NCBI GenBank assembly: GCA_937929875.1
Contig: CALFUP010000161.1
Coordinates: 1-43,355 of the forward strand
Source of the DNA: an uncultured Cocleimonas sp.
GTDB lineage: Bacteria > Pseudomonadota > Gammaproteobacteria > Thiotrichales > Thiotrichaceae
Direction of reading: 5' to 3'
DNA: 43,355 bases
Shown here in pieces: positions 36,527 through 43,355 of this stretch. A program made the position numbers and the translations under genes. The notes below the pieces were generated by a model. The model was given only the letters and a program-made list of their open reading frames with translations. It ran no database searches and was not told where the DNA came from. The number at the start of each line of letters is the position of its first letter. Position 1 is the first letter of the stretch.

Positions 36527-36633
36527 GGTTTATCCAAAAATTTGAGGTTAAATAAGCTGTTTAGTTTATCTACGCGGAGGATAATTACAATTTCTTTTCT
36601 TATGCCGATTGTATTAACTTTAATAAAACCAGA

Positions 36634-36660
36634 CACAAAAAAGCCCTCAAACGAGGGCTT
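36634..36660 (-). terminator. Rho-independent terminator after the LysM lipoprotein gene
   Basis: AAGCCCTC-AAAC-GAGGGCTT forms a perfect 8-bp GC-rich stem. On the minus strand it is followed by TTTTTTGTGT, 20 bases after the LysM gene stop. Confidence 0.9.
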
Positions 36661-36679
36661 TTGTAATACAACTTAACGC

Positions 36680-37492
36680 TTACTTCAAACGTAGAGTTTG
36701 ACCTGGGCTAATGTTGTATGGAGGCTGTAAGTTGTTGATACTGATGATATCTTTCCAGTAGACACCTGTTTGACGCATAATTTCAAATACGGTATCACCC
36801 TTCTTTACAGAATATGTGCTTCCGCCTGATGACGCGCCAGCACTTGCTGTATTCGTCGTAGCTGCACTGCCACCCGCGTAGGTTGTTGGTGCATATGTCT
36901 GCTTCTGGTAGCTACCTGTATAAATACTTTTATTGCTGGTCGCATTAGTCGCCGCCGGAGCTTGTGTATTTGCTTTAGAGGCAGAACTGTAATCGTAATA
37001 GGTTGTGTTACTTTGCGCCGTCTGGCCTTGTTGCCCATACCCTGCATAGTTTGTATTTTGCTGTGGTTGAGGAGCAGCTGGCCTTGGTGCTTGTGCTTGT
37101 TGGGCTTGCTGACGATTCCAACGATCAATATAATACTGTTGATTATACTGTCCTGTTTGAACTTGTGGTCTAGGAGCAGCTGGACGAGGTGCTGGCGCAG
37201 CAGGTTTTGCTGGTTTGTAAGTATATGTATTTTGCGCTTTTGAAGCCGCGCATGCTGCACAACTATCGTTTACAACTGCTGTGCGACTGCGTTGTTGACC
37301 AAATCCACGGCCTCTTACTTGTCCACCTCCAGCGACTTGTCCTGATCTAGCTTGCTGACTAGAACCGTAATTACCTGTTGAACCATCCCCAGTGTTTACA
37401 CTAGCCTGAGATGATCCGCGATAGCTACTACAACCTGATGCCATAACGGCAACTATTGAAGCAACTGCTAATAATTTTATTTTCCTGTTCAT
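36680..37492 (-). CDS. LysM-domain lipoprotein, NlpD-like but without the M23 peptidase domain
   Basis: A 270-residue lipoprotein with lipobox MASGC (Cys21). A long low-complexity Gly/Gln/Ala/Pro/Tyr-rich middle (about 25-220) contains a CAAC pair. One LysM domain sits at the extreme C-terminus (YSVKKGDTVFEIMRQTG...PPYNISPGQTLRLK), and its spacing and PPYxIxPGQTL ending closely resemble the NlpD LysM. Translation stops right after LysM and a strong terminator follows, so the LytM/M23 domain of NlpD is missing. I take the ATG at 37492, with GAAGG just upstream, over a TTG five codons earlier. Its place near surE-pcm matches that of nlpD. Confidence 0.82.
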   Translation of the reverse strand: MNRKIKLLAVASIVAVMASGCSSYRGSSQASVNTGDGSTGNYGSSQQARSGQVAGGGQVRGRGFGQQRSRTAVVNDSCAACAASKAQNTYTYKPAKPAAPAPRPAAPRPQVQTGQYNQQYYIDRWNRQQAQQAQAPRPAAPQPQQNTNYAGYGQQGQTAQSNTTYYDYSSASKANTQAPAATNATSNKSIYTGSYQKQTYAPTTYAGGSAATTNTASAGASSGGSTYSVKKGDTVFEIMRQTGVYWKDIISINNLQPPYNISPGQTLRLK

Positions 37493-37924
37493 ATAAAATA
37501 CCTTCAATTTCTATTTAATAGATTTTCACAAAACGAATGCCATCTATAGCTATCTCTATAAAGAAAAATTAGCTAACCCAATACGTAAACCTTTTACACA
37601 CAACGGTGAAATAAATAAAAACGTATCATTTGTGAAATGTTAATAAGGTATTGGCGAGAAGCCGACGGCGAAGCGATATAACATGCTTGCCTTTCATCCC
37701 CTAAGTTTAAACAAATTCGCATTTATTTAAACGTGTGCCCATAACCCCAATTTTAATGAATGGTCCCAACCACTCATAAGCCCTGTTTCTAAACTTTAAT
37801 AATTATTTAGATAACATTTACATCTTTAACTGTAACTTTAACAACTACGCTTTATAGCACAAAACATATCTGTTTTACTACATATAAGCTAAAACAGCTT
37901 AATTTTAAAGGAGTTTTTAATAAT
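37493..37924. other. Intergenic region upstream of the LysM lipoprotein gene
   Basis: These 432 AT-rich bases lie between two minus-strand genes. They hold a hairpin CTGTTTTA/TAAAACAG (37870-37897, 8-bp stem, 12-base loop) downstream of the export-family gene, which may be a weak terminator. The promoter of the LysM gene must lie nearer 37500. No small ORF or RNA was recognised. Confidence 0.4.
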
Positions 37925-38398
37925 TTACACTTTTTTCAGTAAAAAACTAAATATCCCCTCTCCGGATAGAAATATCGCCGAAACGATCAGGCCTGCTATC
38001 AATACACCGGCTACAATCGCGAGAAAAGCTTTACGTTTTTCAATGCCAAAAACCCAAGCTGCAAAACTTCCTGTATATGCACCTGTCACGGGTAAAGGAA
38101 TCATGACAAATACCATCAACCCCCAAAAACCCCATTTTTCAATATTGTTTCCGACTTTAGCTCGAGTTCTGAGTACAATTTTCTCAAATAGTTTCGCGTA
38201 CCAAGACATTTTATTGAAAATATCATGGAAAAAACCCATAAAAAAATAAACAATCGGAAATGCTAATATATTTGCAGCACAGCACATTAAGTAAGCCGTT
38301 ACCGGATGAATACCATTATAAAGTGCATACGGTATGCCCCCACGTAATTCAGCAATAGGTAGCATACTTAAAATAATGGAGTAAAAATAATCGTTCAT
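37925..38398 (-). CDS. Small multidrug export family (PF06695-type) membrane protein
   Basis: A 157-residue protein with four or so membrane helices. The family-defining N-terminus LPIAELRGGIPYALYNGI and a second motif VMIPLPVTGAYTGSFAAWVFG are both present. The protein family is named for small multidrug export, but the transported substrate is unproven and a DedA-like fold has been suggested from the motif layout. It lies downstream of pcm on the same strand, 69 bases away. Confidence 0.85.
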   Translation of the reverse strand: MNDYFYSIILSMLPIAELRGGIPYALYNGIHPVTAYLMCCAANILAFPIVYFFMGFFHDIFNKMSWYAKLFEKIVLRTRAKVGNNIEKWGFWGLMVFVMIPLPVTGAYTGSFAAWVFGIEKRKAFLAIVAGVLIAGLIVSAIFLSGEGIFSFLLKKV

Positions 38399-38467
38399 AA
38401 TCGAAATCTATTGAGTTAGTTGAGGTGAAAAATAAGACCTAAGTTTGAATCAAAATCTTAGAAAAGT

Positions 38468-39133
38468 TTAATTTCCGCTGACTAAAGGAACAAACAATAC
38501 CGACTCATGGTTTTCGACAGAATAATTAGATTCACTTGTTCGTGTCAGTACCTGCAATATTTGTTCACTTTTTTGCGCACCAACAGGAATTATCATACGC
38601 CCCCCGACTTTTAGCTGATTTATTAATGCAGAAGGAATTTCATCTGGAGCAGCAGTTACCATAATCGCATCGTAAGGAGCCGCTTCTTCCCAGCCCCAGC
38701 TTCCATCGCCTAAATGTGTTCGAATATTGCGATAACCCAAGTCATATAGAACATCACGGCCTTGGCGATACAACTCTGGAATCACTTCTACGGTATGTAA
38801 GTTTTTAACTAATCCACCTAGTACCGCCGCCTGATATGCCGAACCAGTACCCACTTCCAAGACATTTTCTAGTGAATCACTTTCCAGTAACAACTCTGTC
38901 ATACGTGCCACAATATAAGGCTGTGAGATCGTTTGACCATGACCGATAGGGAATGAAGAATCTTCGTATGAGCGACTAGACATCGCTTCATCAACGAATA
39001 AATGGCGCGGTACTAAACTCATAATCCTCAGCACATCTTGATTTTGAATGCCTTTTGTTTGTAAGCGTTTCATCAAGCGATCACGGGTACGCTGTGAAGT
39101 CATACCCACGCCTTGGATGTCTAGTTCATTCAT
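38468..39133 (-). CDS. pcm: Protein-L-isoaspartate O-methyltransferase
   Basis: Pcm repairs isoaspartyl residues in aged proteins using S-adenosylmethionine. The 221-residue product has the substrate-binding PIGHGQTISQPYIVARM block, the AdoMet-binding motif LEVGTGSAYQAAVL and the later GGRMIIPVG motif. The length is slightly above the usual 208 because of a short N-terminal extension. It follows surE, but here a 144-base gap separates them, whereas in many gammaproteobacteria the two overlap; a possible 55-residue ORF fills the gap. Confidence 0.95.
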   Translation of the reverse strand: MNELDIQGVGMTSQRTRDRLMKRLQTKGIQNQDVLRIMSLVPRHLFVDEAMSSRSYEDSSFPIGHGQTISQPYIVARMTELLLESDSLENVLEVGTGSAYQAAVLGGLVKNLHTVEVIPELYRQGRDVLYDLGYRNIRTHLGDGSWGWEEAAPYDAIMVTAAPDEIPSALINQLKVGGRMIIPVGAQKSEQILQVLTRTSESNYSVENHESVLFVPLVSGN

Positions 39134-39297
39134 GATGAGCCTCTGATTAAAGACTTTAAAATTATGTAAGTCTCTATTGACTTACATTCTAGGCGTGGAT
39201 CGCAGTGAATGCGACTGCATTTGCAAGGTTCACAACAACGAAGATAAGTCGATCGAGACTTAGATAGTTTATAAGGTTTAATTTGAGTCTCTTCCAT
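39130..39297 (-). CDS. Possible 55-residue Cys-rich small protein between surE and pcm
   Basis: An open frame that begins MEETQIKPYKLSKSRSTYLR and carries six cysteines in the next 18 residues (Cys21, 22, 25, 27, 32, 38; CCEPCKCSRIHCDPRLEC). It ends in a stop that overlaps the pcm ATG by 4 bases, as coupled genes do. Its 5' end overlaps the last 20 bases of surE in another frame. The G-run of a dispersed-repeat copy lies 4 bases before the ATG and could act as a ribosome-binding site. The Cys pattern suggests metal binding. It could also be an older surE-pcm spacer open by chance. Confidence 0.4.
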   Translation of the reverse strand: MEETQIKPYKLSKSRSTYLRCCEPCKCSRIHCDPRLECKSIETYIILKSLIRGSS

Positions 39298-40099
39298 GAC
39301 ACCCCCCACCTTTTTGAACGTTTTTATCTTTTAATGAGCTATTAGATAACCAATCAGAAGTTGCTTTTAATGCAGAATGGCGTGTTAAATCGATATGAAT
39401 AGGTGTTACCGAGACATAGCCTTCTTGCGTGGCACCAAAATCTGTACCTTCGCCAGCATCCGCCGCATCTCCAACTGGGCCAACCCAATAAATATCTTTA
39501 CCACGAGGGTCTTGCTGTTTAATGATCGGTTCTGCTGCATGACGTTTACCAAGACGTGTTGCTTTAAAGCCTTTGATTTGATCCCATGGTATATCAGGAA
39601 CATTCACATTTAGAATGGTGGCAACCGTATCATCTTTTACAAATTCTAAATTTGGTAGGTCATCAAGCAAACTTAATACGGCTCGAACTCCAGATTCATA
39701 ATGATCAGGATGAAATGATGTCATTGAAACGGCAATCGCTGGCAAACCTAAATTACGGCCCTCCATGGCTGCTGCCACTGTACCCGAGTAAATAACGTCA
39801 TCGCCCATATTAGGACCCGCATTAATACCTGAAACGACAAGATCTGGCGCACTATTTTCATACAAACCTGTTAAAGCTAAATGCACACAATCAGTCGGTG
39901 TACCACTAGTACTAAAGAAATTTTCGCCGCGTTCGGTTAAACGCAATGGCCTATCTAAAGTCAAAGAATTACTCGAAGCGCTTCTATCACGATCGGGGGT
40001 TACCGTCAGTACCTCTGCGATTTCGCTTAAAGCATCTCGCAGTAAATTGATTCCTGGTGCAATGAATCCATCATCATTACTGAGTAATATTTTTATCAT
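39278..40099 (-). CDS. surE: 5'/3'-nucleotidase SurE
   Basis: SurE is a metal-dependent phosphatase acting on nucleoside monophosphates. The 273-residue product opens with ILLSNDDGFIAPGI (metal-binding Asp pair) and has VTPDRDRSASSNSLTL and SGINAGPNMGDDVIYSGTVAAAMEG, all diagnostic. The expected fold ends near ALKATSDWL. The last 20 or so residues include QKGGGCH (262-268), encoded by a dispersed-repeat copy, so the tail is atypical and the original stop was probably replaced. It diverges from the Smr gene. Confidence 0.95.
   Translation of the reverse strand: MIKILLSNDDGFIAPGINLLRDALSEIAEVLTVTPDRDRSASSNSLTLDRPLRLTERGENFFSTSGTPTDCVHLALTGLYENSAPDLVVSGINAGPNMGDDVIYSGTVAAAMEGRNLGLPAIAVSMTSFHPDHYESGVRAVLSLLDDLPNLEFVKDDTVATILNVNVPDIPWDQIKGFKATRLGKRHAAEPIIKQQDPRGKDIYWVGPVGDAADAGEGTDFGATQEGYVSVTPIHIDLTRHSALKATSDWLSNSSLKDKNVQKGGGCHGRDSN
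39298..39316 (-). repeat. Dispersed repeat, copy I, inside the surE 3' end
   Basis: The minus-strand form reads CAAAAAGGTGGGGGGTGTC, one inserted G relative to the consensus. It is translated in frame as part of the SurE tail. Confidence 0.75.
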
Positions 40100-40217
40100 A
40101 GTTTAAACTGGCTATTTATTAATATTTGGAACTGTTTTATTGTCATAATTTCAACAGATTCGTTTTGTGCTAATCTATCTTTCTTAAGTATTCTACCTAA
40201 TTAGGCTTGTAAATACC

Positions 40218-40847
40218 GTGGCAAATTTCGATCAAAAGAGCTTAAAAGCCCTAAAAAAACAACTCATTGAAAAAACTAAGGCTGAAAAAGCCATTAAGCA
40301 AGCGTCTGCAATAAAAACCCGTCAACAAAAAGAAGATGAAAATGTCTTTCTTAATGCTATGTCAGGAGTGAAACCGTTAGAAAACAGTAATGCGATTCAT
40401 GAATTTACTAAGCCAAAAGTAAAACGGTTTCAGCAAGATGACTTTGAAGAGGAATGGATAGTCAACGATCCACTTTCAGATGAGCTCGAAGTAACCGAGG
40501 TAGATGGCGGCGACGTATTAAGTTTCTGTCGTGATGGAATACAAAAGAATGTGTTTAAAAAGCTACGAAGTGGTGGCTATCGAATTTCTGACGAGTTGGA
40601 TTTACATGGTCTAAGCGTCAAACAGGCGAAAGAAATCCTAGTTTTTTATCTACAAGAAGCTGCACAGTTTGAAGGCTGCTGCATTCGCATCATTCATGGC
40701 AAAGGATTAAGTTCTGGCAAACAGAAATCTGTACTGAAAACTTACATCAACCATTGGTTAAGCGAGCATGATCGTGTGTTAGCATTTCACTCAGCTAAAG
40801 TAAAAGATGGCGGCACTGGTGCAGTATATGTGTTGCTGAAGCGGTAA
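40218..40847 (+). CDS. Smr-domain protein (SmrA/SmrB type)
   Basis: A 209-residue protein with a charged helical N-terminus (about 1-90) and a C-terminal Smr domain. The domain's two signatures are LDLHGLSVKQAKEIL (about 130-145) and RIIHGKGLSSG (about 157-168). Small Smr proteins are nucleic-acid nickases, and SmrB cleaves mRNA at collided ribosomes in E. coli. The LDLHG and HGKG motifs needed for that are intact. The start is a GTG at 40218. It is monocistronic and ends before a strong bidirectional terminator. Confidence 0.88.
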   Translation: MANFDQKSLKALKKQLIEKTKAEKAIKQASAIKTRQQKEDENVFLNAMSGVKPLENSNAIHEFTKPKVKRFQQDDFEEEWIVNDPLSDELEVTEVDGGDVLSFCRDGIQKNVFKKLRSGGYRISDELDLHGLSVKQAKEILVFYLQEAAQFEGCCIRIIHGKGLSSGKQKSVLKTYINHWLSEHDRVLAFHSAKVKDGGTGAVYVLLKR

Positions 40848-40870
40848 ATGACTAATAAGTTAATAAAAAT

Positions 40871-40889
40871 GACACCCCCCTACTTTTTG
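40871..40889 (-). repeat. Dispersed 19-bp repeat, copy J
   Basis: An exact minus-strand match to the consensus with R=A, 23 bases after the Smr gene stop and before the terminator, in a convergent gap. Confidence 0.85.
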
Positions 40890-40921
40890 TAGTGAATTCA
40901 CGGCATACATCAATTAAAAAT

Positions 40922-40954
40922 ATAAAAAAGGACGCTAAGAGCGTCCTTTTTTAT
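40922..40954. terminator. Bidirectional rho-independent terminator
   Basis: AAAAAAGGACGCT-AAG-AGCGTCCTTTTTT is a perfect 13-bp stem with A-tract and T-tract on opposite sides. It serves the convergent Smr (plus) and DoxX (minus) genes. Confidence 0.93.
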
Positions 40955-40984
40955 ATCACTTGTCGTTACCAACAAGATACATAA

Positions 40985-41632
40985 TTAGTCTGTTGTATTA
41001 TCTAAATCGAAAGGGTCAGATTTTGCATCTCTTGCTATTTGGCCTTTTGTAGAAACTCTTGAGGCAGCAATTCTTTTATCCAGTTTACGATGTAAAAACC
41101 AATCTACACTAAAGAATCGACCAGCGCCCATAAAGAATAAAGTAAGCAGCATCAAGAAATAAATCAATGCTTTGCTGAAAGTCGAGCCTGTCATATCAGT
41201 GTAACCATGACTGGTTAATAAGCTCTTTAGGGCAGTTATAACGCTTTCACCATTTAGAGCGACAAAGGCCGTTAAAAGAATCAAGGCGAGTAAAGGTAAA
41301 GAAACCCAGCGAACCGCAAAACCTATCAATAATAGAAGGGATCCAACGATTTCCAATAAGCCTATCGAGAAGGCAACTGTTGGCGCAAGTGTCTCTCCGA
41401 TAAGAGCTATTTTTGATAAACCAGCAACCGTACTTTCGAAAATTGGATTATCAAGATTTACCCAAGTAAATGGATTGAACCAAATGTAATCGGCAGATGT
41501 AAAAAAACCTAATTTATTAGTGCCTGAAACCCAAAGCAATGGCGCTAGAAATAAACGTAGTAATAGTGGTGGTAAAAAATCTAGGCCTCTAAGCCAGCCA
41601 AAACTAAAAAATCCAAGTAAAAACTTAGTCAT
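40985..41632 (-). CDS. DoxX-family membrane protein
   Basis: A 215-residue integral membrane protein with four or five hydrophobic segments. DoxX-family features are LLLRLFLAPLLWVSGTNKLGFF at the N-terminus and EIVGSLLLLIGFAVRW in the middle. A charged C-terminal tail follows. Relatives are subunits of quinone-linked or redox-stress complexes, and the role here is unclear. I start at the ATG at 41632 because GGAG lies about 9 bases before it; an ATG five codons earlier has no such site. It follows the DUF1127 gene on the same strand across a hairpin. Confidence 0.83.
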   Translation of the reverse strand: MTKFLLGFFSFGWLRGLDFLPPLLLRLFLAPLLWVSGTNKLGFFTSADYIWFNPFTWVNLDNPIFESTVAGLSKIALIGETLAPTVAFSIGLLEIVGSLLLLIGFAVRWVSLPLLALILLTAFVALNGESVITALKSLLTSHGYTDMTGSTFSKALIYFLMLLTLFFMGAGRFFSVDWFLHRKLDKRIAASRVSTKGQIARDAKSDPFDLDNTTD

Positions 41633-41717
41633 ATCGACACTCTCCATGTGGGGGTTTAATTGTCTATTTGACTTGTTTAAGGGAGCTTTTGCAAGTTGAA
41701 TTTATAAGCAGGCACAA

Positions 41718-41749
41718 AATGGCTTATAATTTTTCATTTATAAGCCATT
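41718..41749 (-). terminator. Perfect 12-bp hairpin between DUF1127 and doxX genes
   Basis: AATGGCTTATAA and TTATAAGCCATT pair perfectly around an 8-base loop, 14 bases after the DUF1127 stop. TTTT follows the stem only in part, so termination is likely but not certain. It may separate the two genes. Confidence 0.55.
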
Positions 41750-41763
41750 GATAATTATAAAAT

Positions 41764-42030
41764 CTATTTCCAAAAGGGCTTGCTAGCCTCTACTTTCGCT
41801 TGCTCTACGGTATAACCAATATCCGCTAGCATTCTCTCATCTAGTTTTGCTAAATCTTTTCTTTGACGAACTAGCGCAGTCCAAATCTTCACTTGTTTAA
41901 AGATACTATTCTTAGAAGTAGGATTTCGTTTAGGTATGATGTTTTTTCTATTGATACACAAACGTTGAGAAAAACGAGTCATATTATTTTTGTTGCTACT
42001 GAAATTTCTTTGCTCTATACAAACAGACAT
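41764..42030 (-). CDS. DUF1127 (YjiS-like) small basic protein
   Basis: An 88-residue basic protein whose C-terminal 40 residues match the DUF1127 pattern: KIWTALVRQRKDLAKLDERM, then LADIGYTVEQAKVEASKPFW. The N-terminal half is polar and basic and looks poorly ordered. DUF1127 proteins are small RNA-binding or regulatory proteins in studied alphaproteobacteria; the role in this organism is unknown. A strong AGGAGG lies 7 bases before the ATG, pointing to high expression. It diverges from the LysR gene, which may regulate it. Confidence 0.85.
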   Translation of the reverse strand: MSVCIEQRNFSSNKNNMTRFSQRLCINRKNIIPKRNPTSKNSIFKQVKIWTALVRQRKDLAKLDERMLADIGYTVEQAKVEASKPFWK

Positions 42031-42390
42031 AATTTGCCTCCTATTTTGTTGTGAAAGTTTTTATTTTGTAAATGCACCTTGTTTAAATTGGTCTAGTATA
42101 AAAATAATGTAATGAAAAATTGTACTTTGTAAAATTGGAGGTCCTTTGCTTTATCGTGGCAATATCAATAAAGTAGAAAAGACCTCCCCTGAAGAAACAA
42201 TTAAAACTATTTCTTCAATGACTTACCCCCTTACAGGCTTATCATGAGTTTATTTAACGCCTCATCTCTTAAATTATCCAATCGTAATATCAGAACCTAG
42301 CTATCAGGAATCCCGATTGTCCATTATTAGAAATGATGACATCATAGAAAAATCATCATATTTAGATGAAGAAATGGGACACTATCAATA
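42031..42390. promoter_or_regulatory. Divergent DUF1127 / lysR intergenic region
   Basis: These 360 bases hold the promoters of both genes. They contain a long imperfect inverted repeat (GGAGGTC at 42137-42143 with GACCTCC at 42181-42187, extended by CTTTGCTTTA/TAAAGTAGAAAA). A 13-base palindrome ATGATG-A-CATCAT (42333-42345) lies 45 bases before the lysR ATG, a plausible LysR-type binding site. Two tiny frames (33 and 18 codons) after 42147 are too short to call. Confidence 0.5.
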
Positions 42391-43281
42391 ATGGAACTTT
42401 ACCAATTAAGAACATTTGTCACCGTAGCGGATACCGGAAACTTAACTCAAGCTGCAGAACGGTTATTTACTAGCCAGCCAGCAGTGAGCGCTCACATTAA
42501 GGCCTTAGAAGAACAATTAGAGATAAAACTATTCGACCGAACACCAAAAGGAATGCGTTTAACTGACAATGGTTTTGTACTGCGTGAAAAAGCTCAGTTA
42601 GTGCTTAATGCCAGTAATGATTTAAGGTTAAAAGCTCAAACCCTACAGGGTGTTCTCACTGGACAAGCGAAGATAGGGCTGAATACTGATGCAGAGTATT
42701 TAAAGTTAGCAAAGTGGCATCATCGCTTAATTTCAAAGTACACCAGTCTAAAAATTCAATTAACTCAAGGTAGTAGTACTGAATTACTGAAAAAAGTGAG
42801 TTCTGGACTATTAGATGTATGTTTTTTCTCGGGAGATAACGACCTTGATGAACTCGAATATGTTGACCTCCTGACTACAAATGCGGTTTTAGCCGGTGCG
42901 CCTAAATGGGAAGAACAGCTACAAAATGCGGGTAGAAAAGAGCTTGCTAAACTACCTTGGATTTTTCCTGAGCCTTTGTGTATTTATCATAGATTCATCA
43001 ATCATGTTTTTGAAGATATTAAAGATAATCCAATTTGGGTAACATCCAGTGCAACAGAAGATTCAACTATCGCTCTGATTAAATCAGAGGTTGGAATTGC
43101 ATTTATTCGAGATGATGAGGCTGCTAGTTTGTTAGAAAAAGGAGAAATTGTTGTTTATCCGAATAAGACTTTTTCTTTACCTTTACGCGTGGGCTATTTA
43201 AAGTCTCGCGAGGATGATCCGATTATCAAGGCTTTACTAGAAGTGATAATAAGTGTGTTTAAAAACAAACCGTCTCTATAA
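42391..43281 (+). CDS. LysR-family transcriptional regulator
   Basis: A 296-residue DNA-binding regulator. The N-terminal winged helix-turn-helix (about 3-62) reads LRTFVTVADTGNLTQAAERL, then FTSQPAVSAHIKALEEQLEI, then KLFDRTPKGMRLTDNG, which is canonical LysR. A linker helix and a periplasmic-binding-fold effector domain (about 90-290) follow. The inducer cannot be inferred. The divergent neighbour is the DUF1127 gene, the usual arrangement for a target and its LysR regulator, and a 13-base palindrome sits just upstream of its own start. Confidence 0.92.
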   Translation: MELYQLRTFVTVADTGNLTQAAERLFTSQPAVSAHIKALEEQLEIKLFDRTPKGMRLTDNGFVLREKAQLVLNASNDLRLKAQTLQGVLTGQAKIGLNTDAEYLKLAKWHHRLISKYTSLKIQLTQGSSTELLKKVSSGLLDVCFFSGDNDLDELEYVDLLTTNAVLAGAPKWEEQLQNAGRKELAKLPWIFPEPLCIYHRFINHVFEDIKDNPIWVTSSATEDSTIALIKSEVGIAFIRDDEAASLLEKGEIVVYPNKTFSLPLRVGYLKSREDDPIIKALLEVIISVFKNKPSL

Positions 43282-43355
43282 ACTTACATTTAGTCACACG
43301 AATTTCCTGATAAAAACCCTGACAATCTAGTATTACAAACTACACTAATAAAAGT

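Noticed and set aside
36805-37260. 151-codon frame overlapping the LysM lipoprotein gene
   Set aside because: It is an alternate frame of the Gln/Ala/Pro-rich repeat region, with no ribosome-binding site or recognisable domain.
42147-42248. 33-codon TTG-start frame with a GGAGG upstream in the lysR leader
   Set aside because: Too short, with a non-ATG start and no recognisable feature; noted only as part of the hairpin finding.

Overview
The window reads as a stretch of core chromosome from an AT-rich gammaproteobacterium. Supporting this are pilMNOPQ beside the PBP1a gene, a separate-subunit ccmABCDEFGHI system I set, the DUF2069-wrbA-arsC group, surE-pcm next to an NlpD-like LysM lipoprotein, rluB, lpxC and a lone DUF1127 gene. 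I cannot name the genus. Nothing looks like a prophage, integron, CRISPR array or complete insertion sequence, and I saw no tRNA or rRNA gene.

Layout. 1-4200 (minus): type IV pilus alignment genes pilM-N-O-P-Q, with pilQ cut by the window edge. 4506-7076 (plus): mrcA/PBP1a. 7261-10681 (minus): ileS-lspA. 10757-11767 (minus): a phytanoyl-CoA-dioxygenase-like oxygenase. 12070-18080 (plus): a five-gene membrane operon, described below. 18257-19627 (plus): a membrane-anchored coiled-coil protein. 19734-27119 (minus): complete cytochrome c maturation set ccmA-ccmI, including a 56-residue ccmD. 27368-30715 (plus): an anchored hypothetical protein, a TerC-family protein and a coiled-coil membrane protein preceded by two palindromes. 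31047-33856 (minus): lpxC and an Atm1-type ABC exporter. 33974-34876 (plus): rluB. 35059-40099 (minus): DUF2069, wrbA, arsC-like, LysM lipoprotein, small multidrug export family protein, pcm, a possible 55-residue Cys-rich ORF, surE. 40218-40847 (plus): Smr-domain protein. 40985-42030 (minus): DoxX and DUF1127. 42391-43281 (plus): LysR regulator.

The most promising candidate for an undescribed system is the 12070-18080 operon. It encodes a MotA/TolQ/ExbB-like channel subunit and two small single-span proteins whose membrane helices resemble TolR/ExbD. Only one of them keeps the Asp at the proton-site position; the other has Ser there. They are followed by a membrane-anchored TPR protein with eight Cys on its predicted periplasmic side, and a membrane-anchored protein with an HEAYH zinc-peptidase motif. 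I infer an ion-driven (5:2-type) motor with unequal B subunits, coupled to a periplasmic TPR protein and a metallopeptidase. It lacks a visible OmpA-like peptidoglycan-binding domain and so does not match Mot, Tol, Exb or Zorya as I know them.

The second notable signal is a dispersed 18-19 bp repeat with consensus CAAAAAGTRGGGGGGTGTC. There are ten clear copies on both strands plus degenerate ones, mostly intergenic, but two lie inside coding sequence (lpxC and the 3' end of surE). Several copies run into imperfect hairpins and one has a partial inverted partner. This resembles REP/REPIN elements mobilised by RAYT transposases, although no transposase gene is present here.
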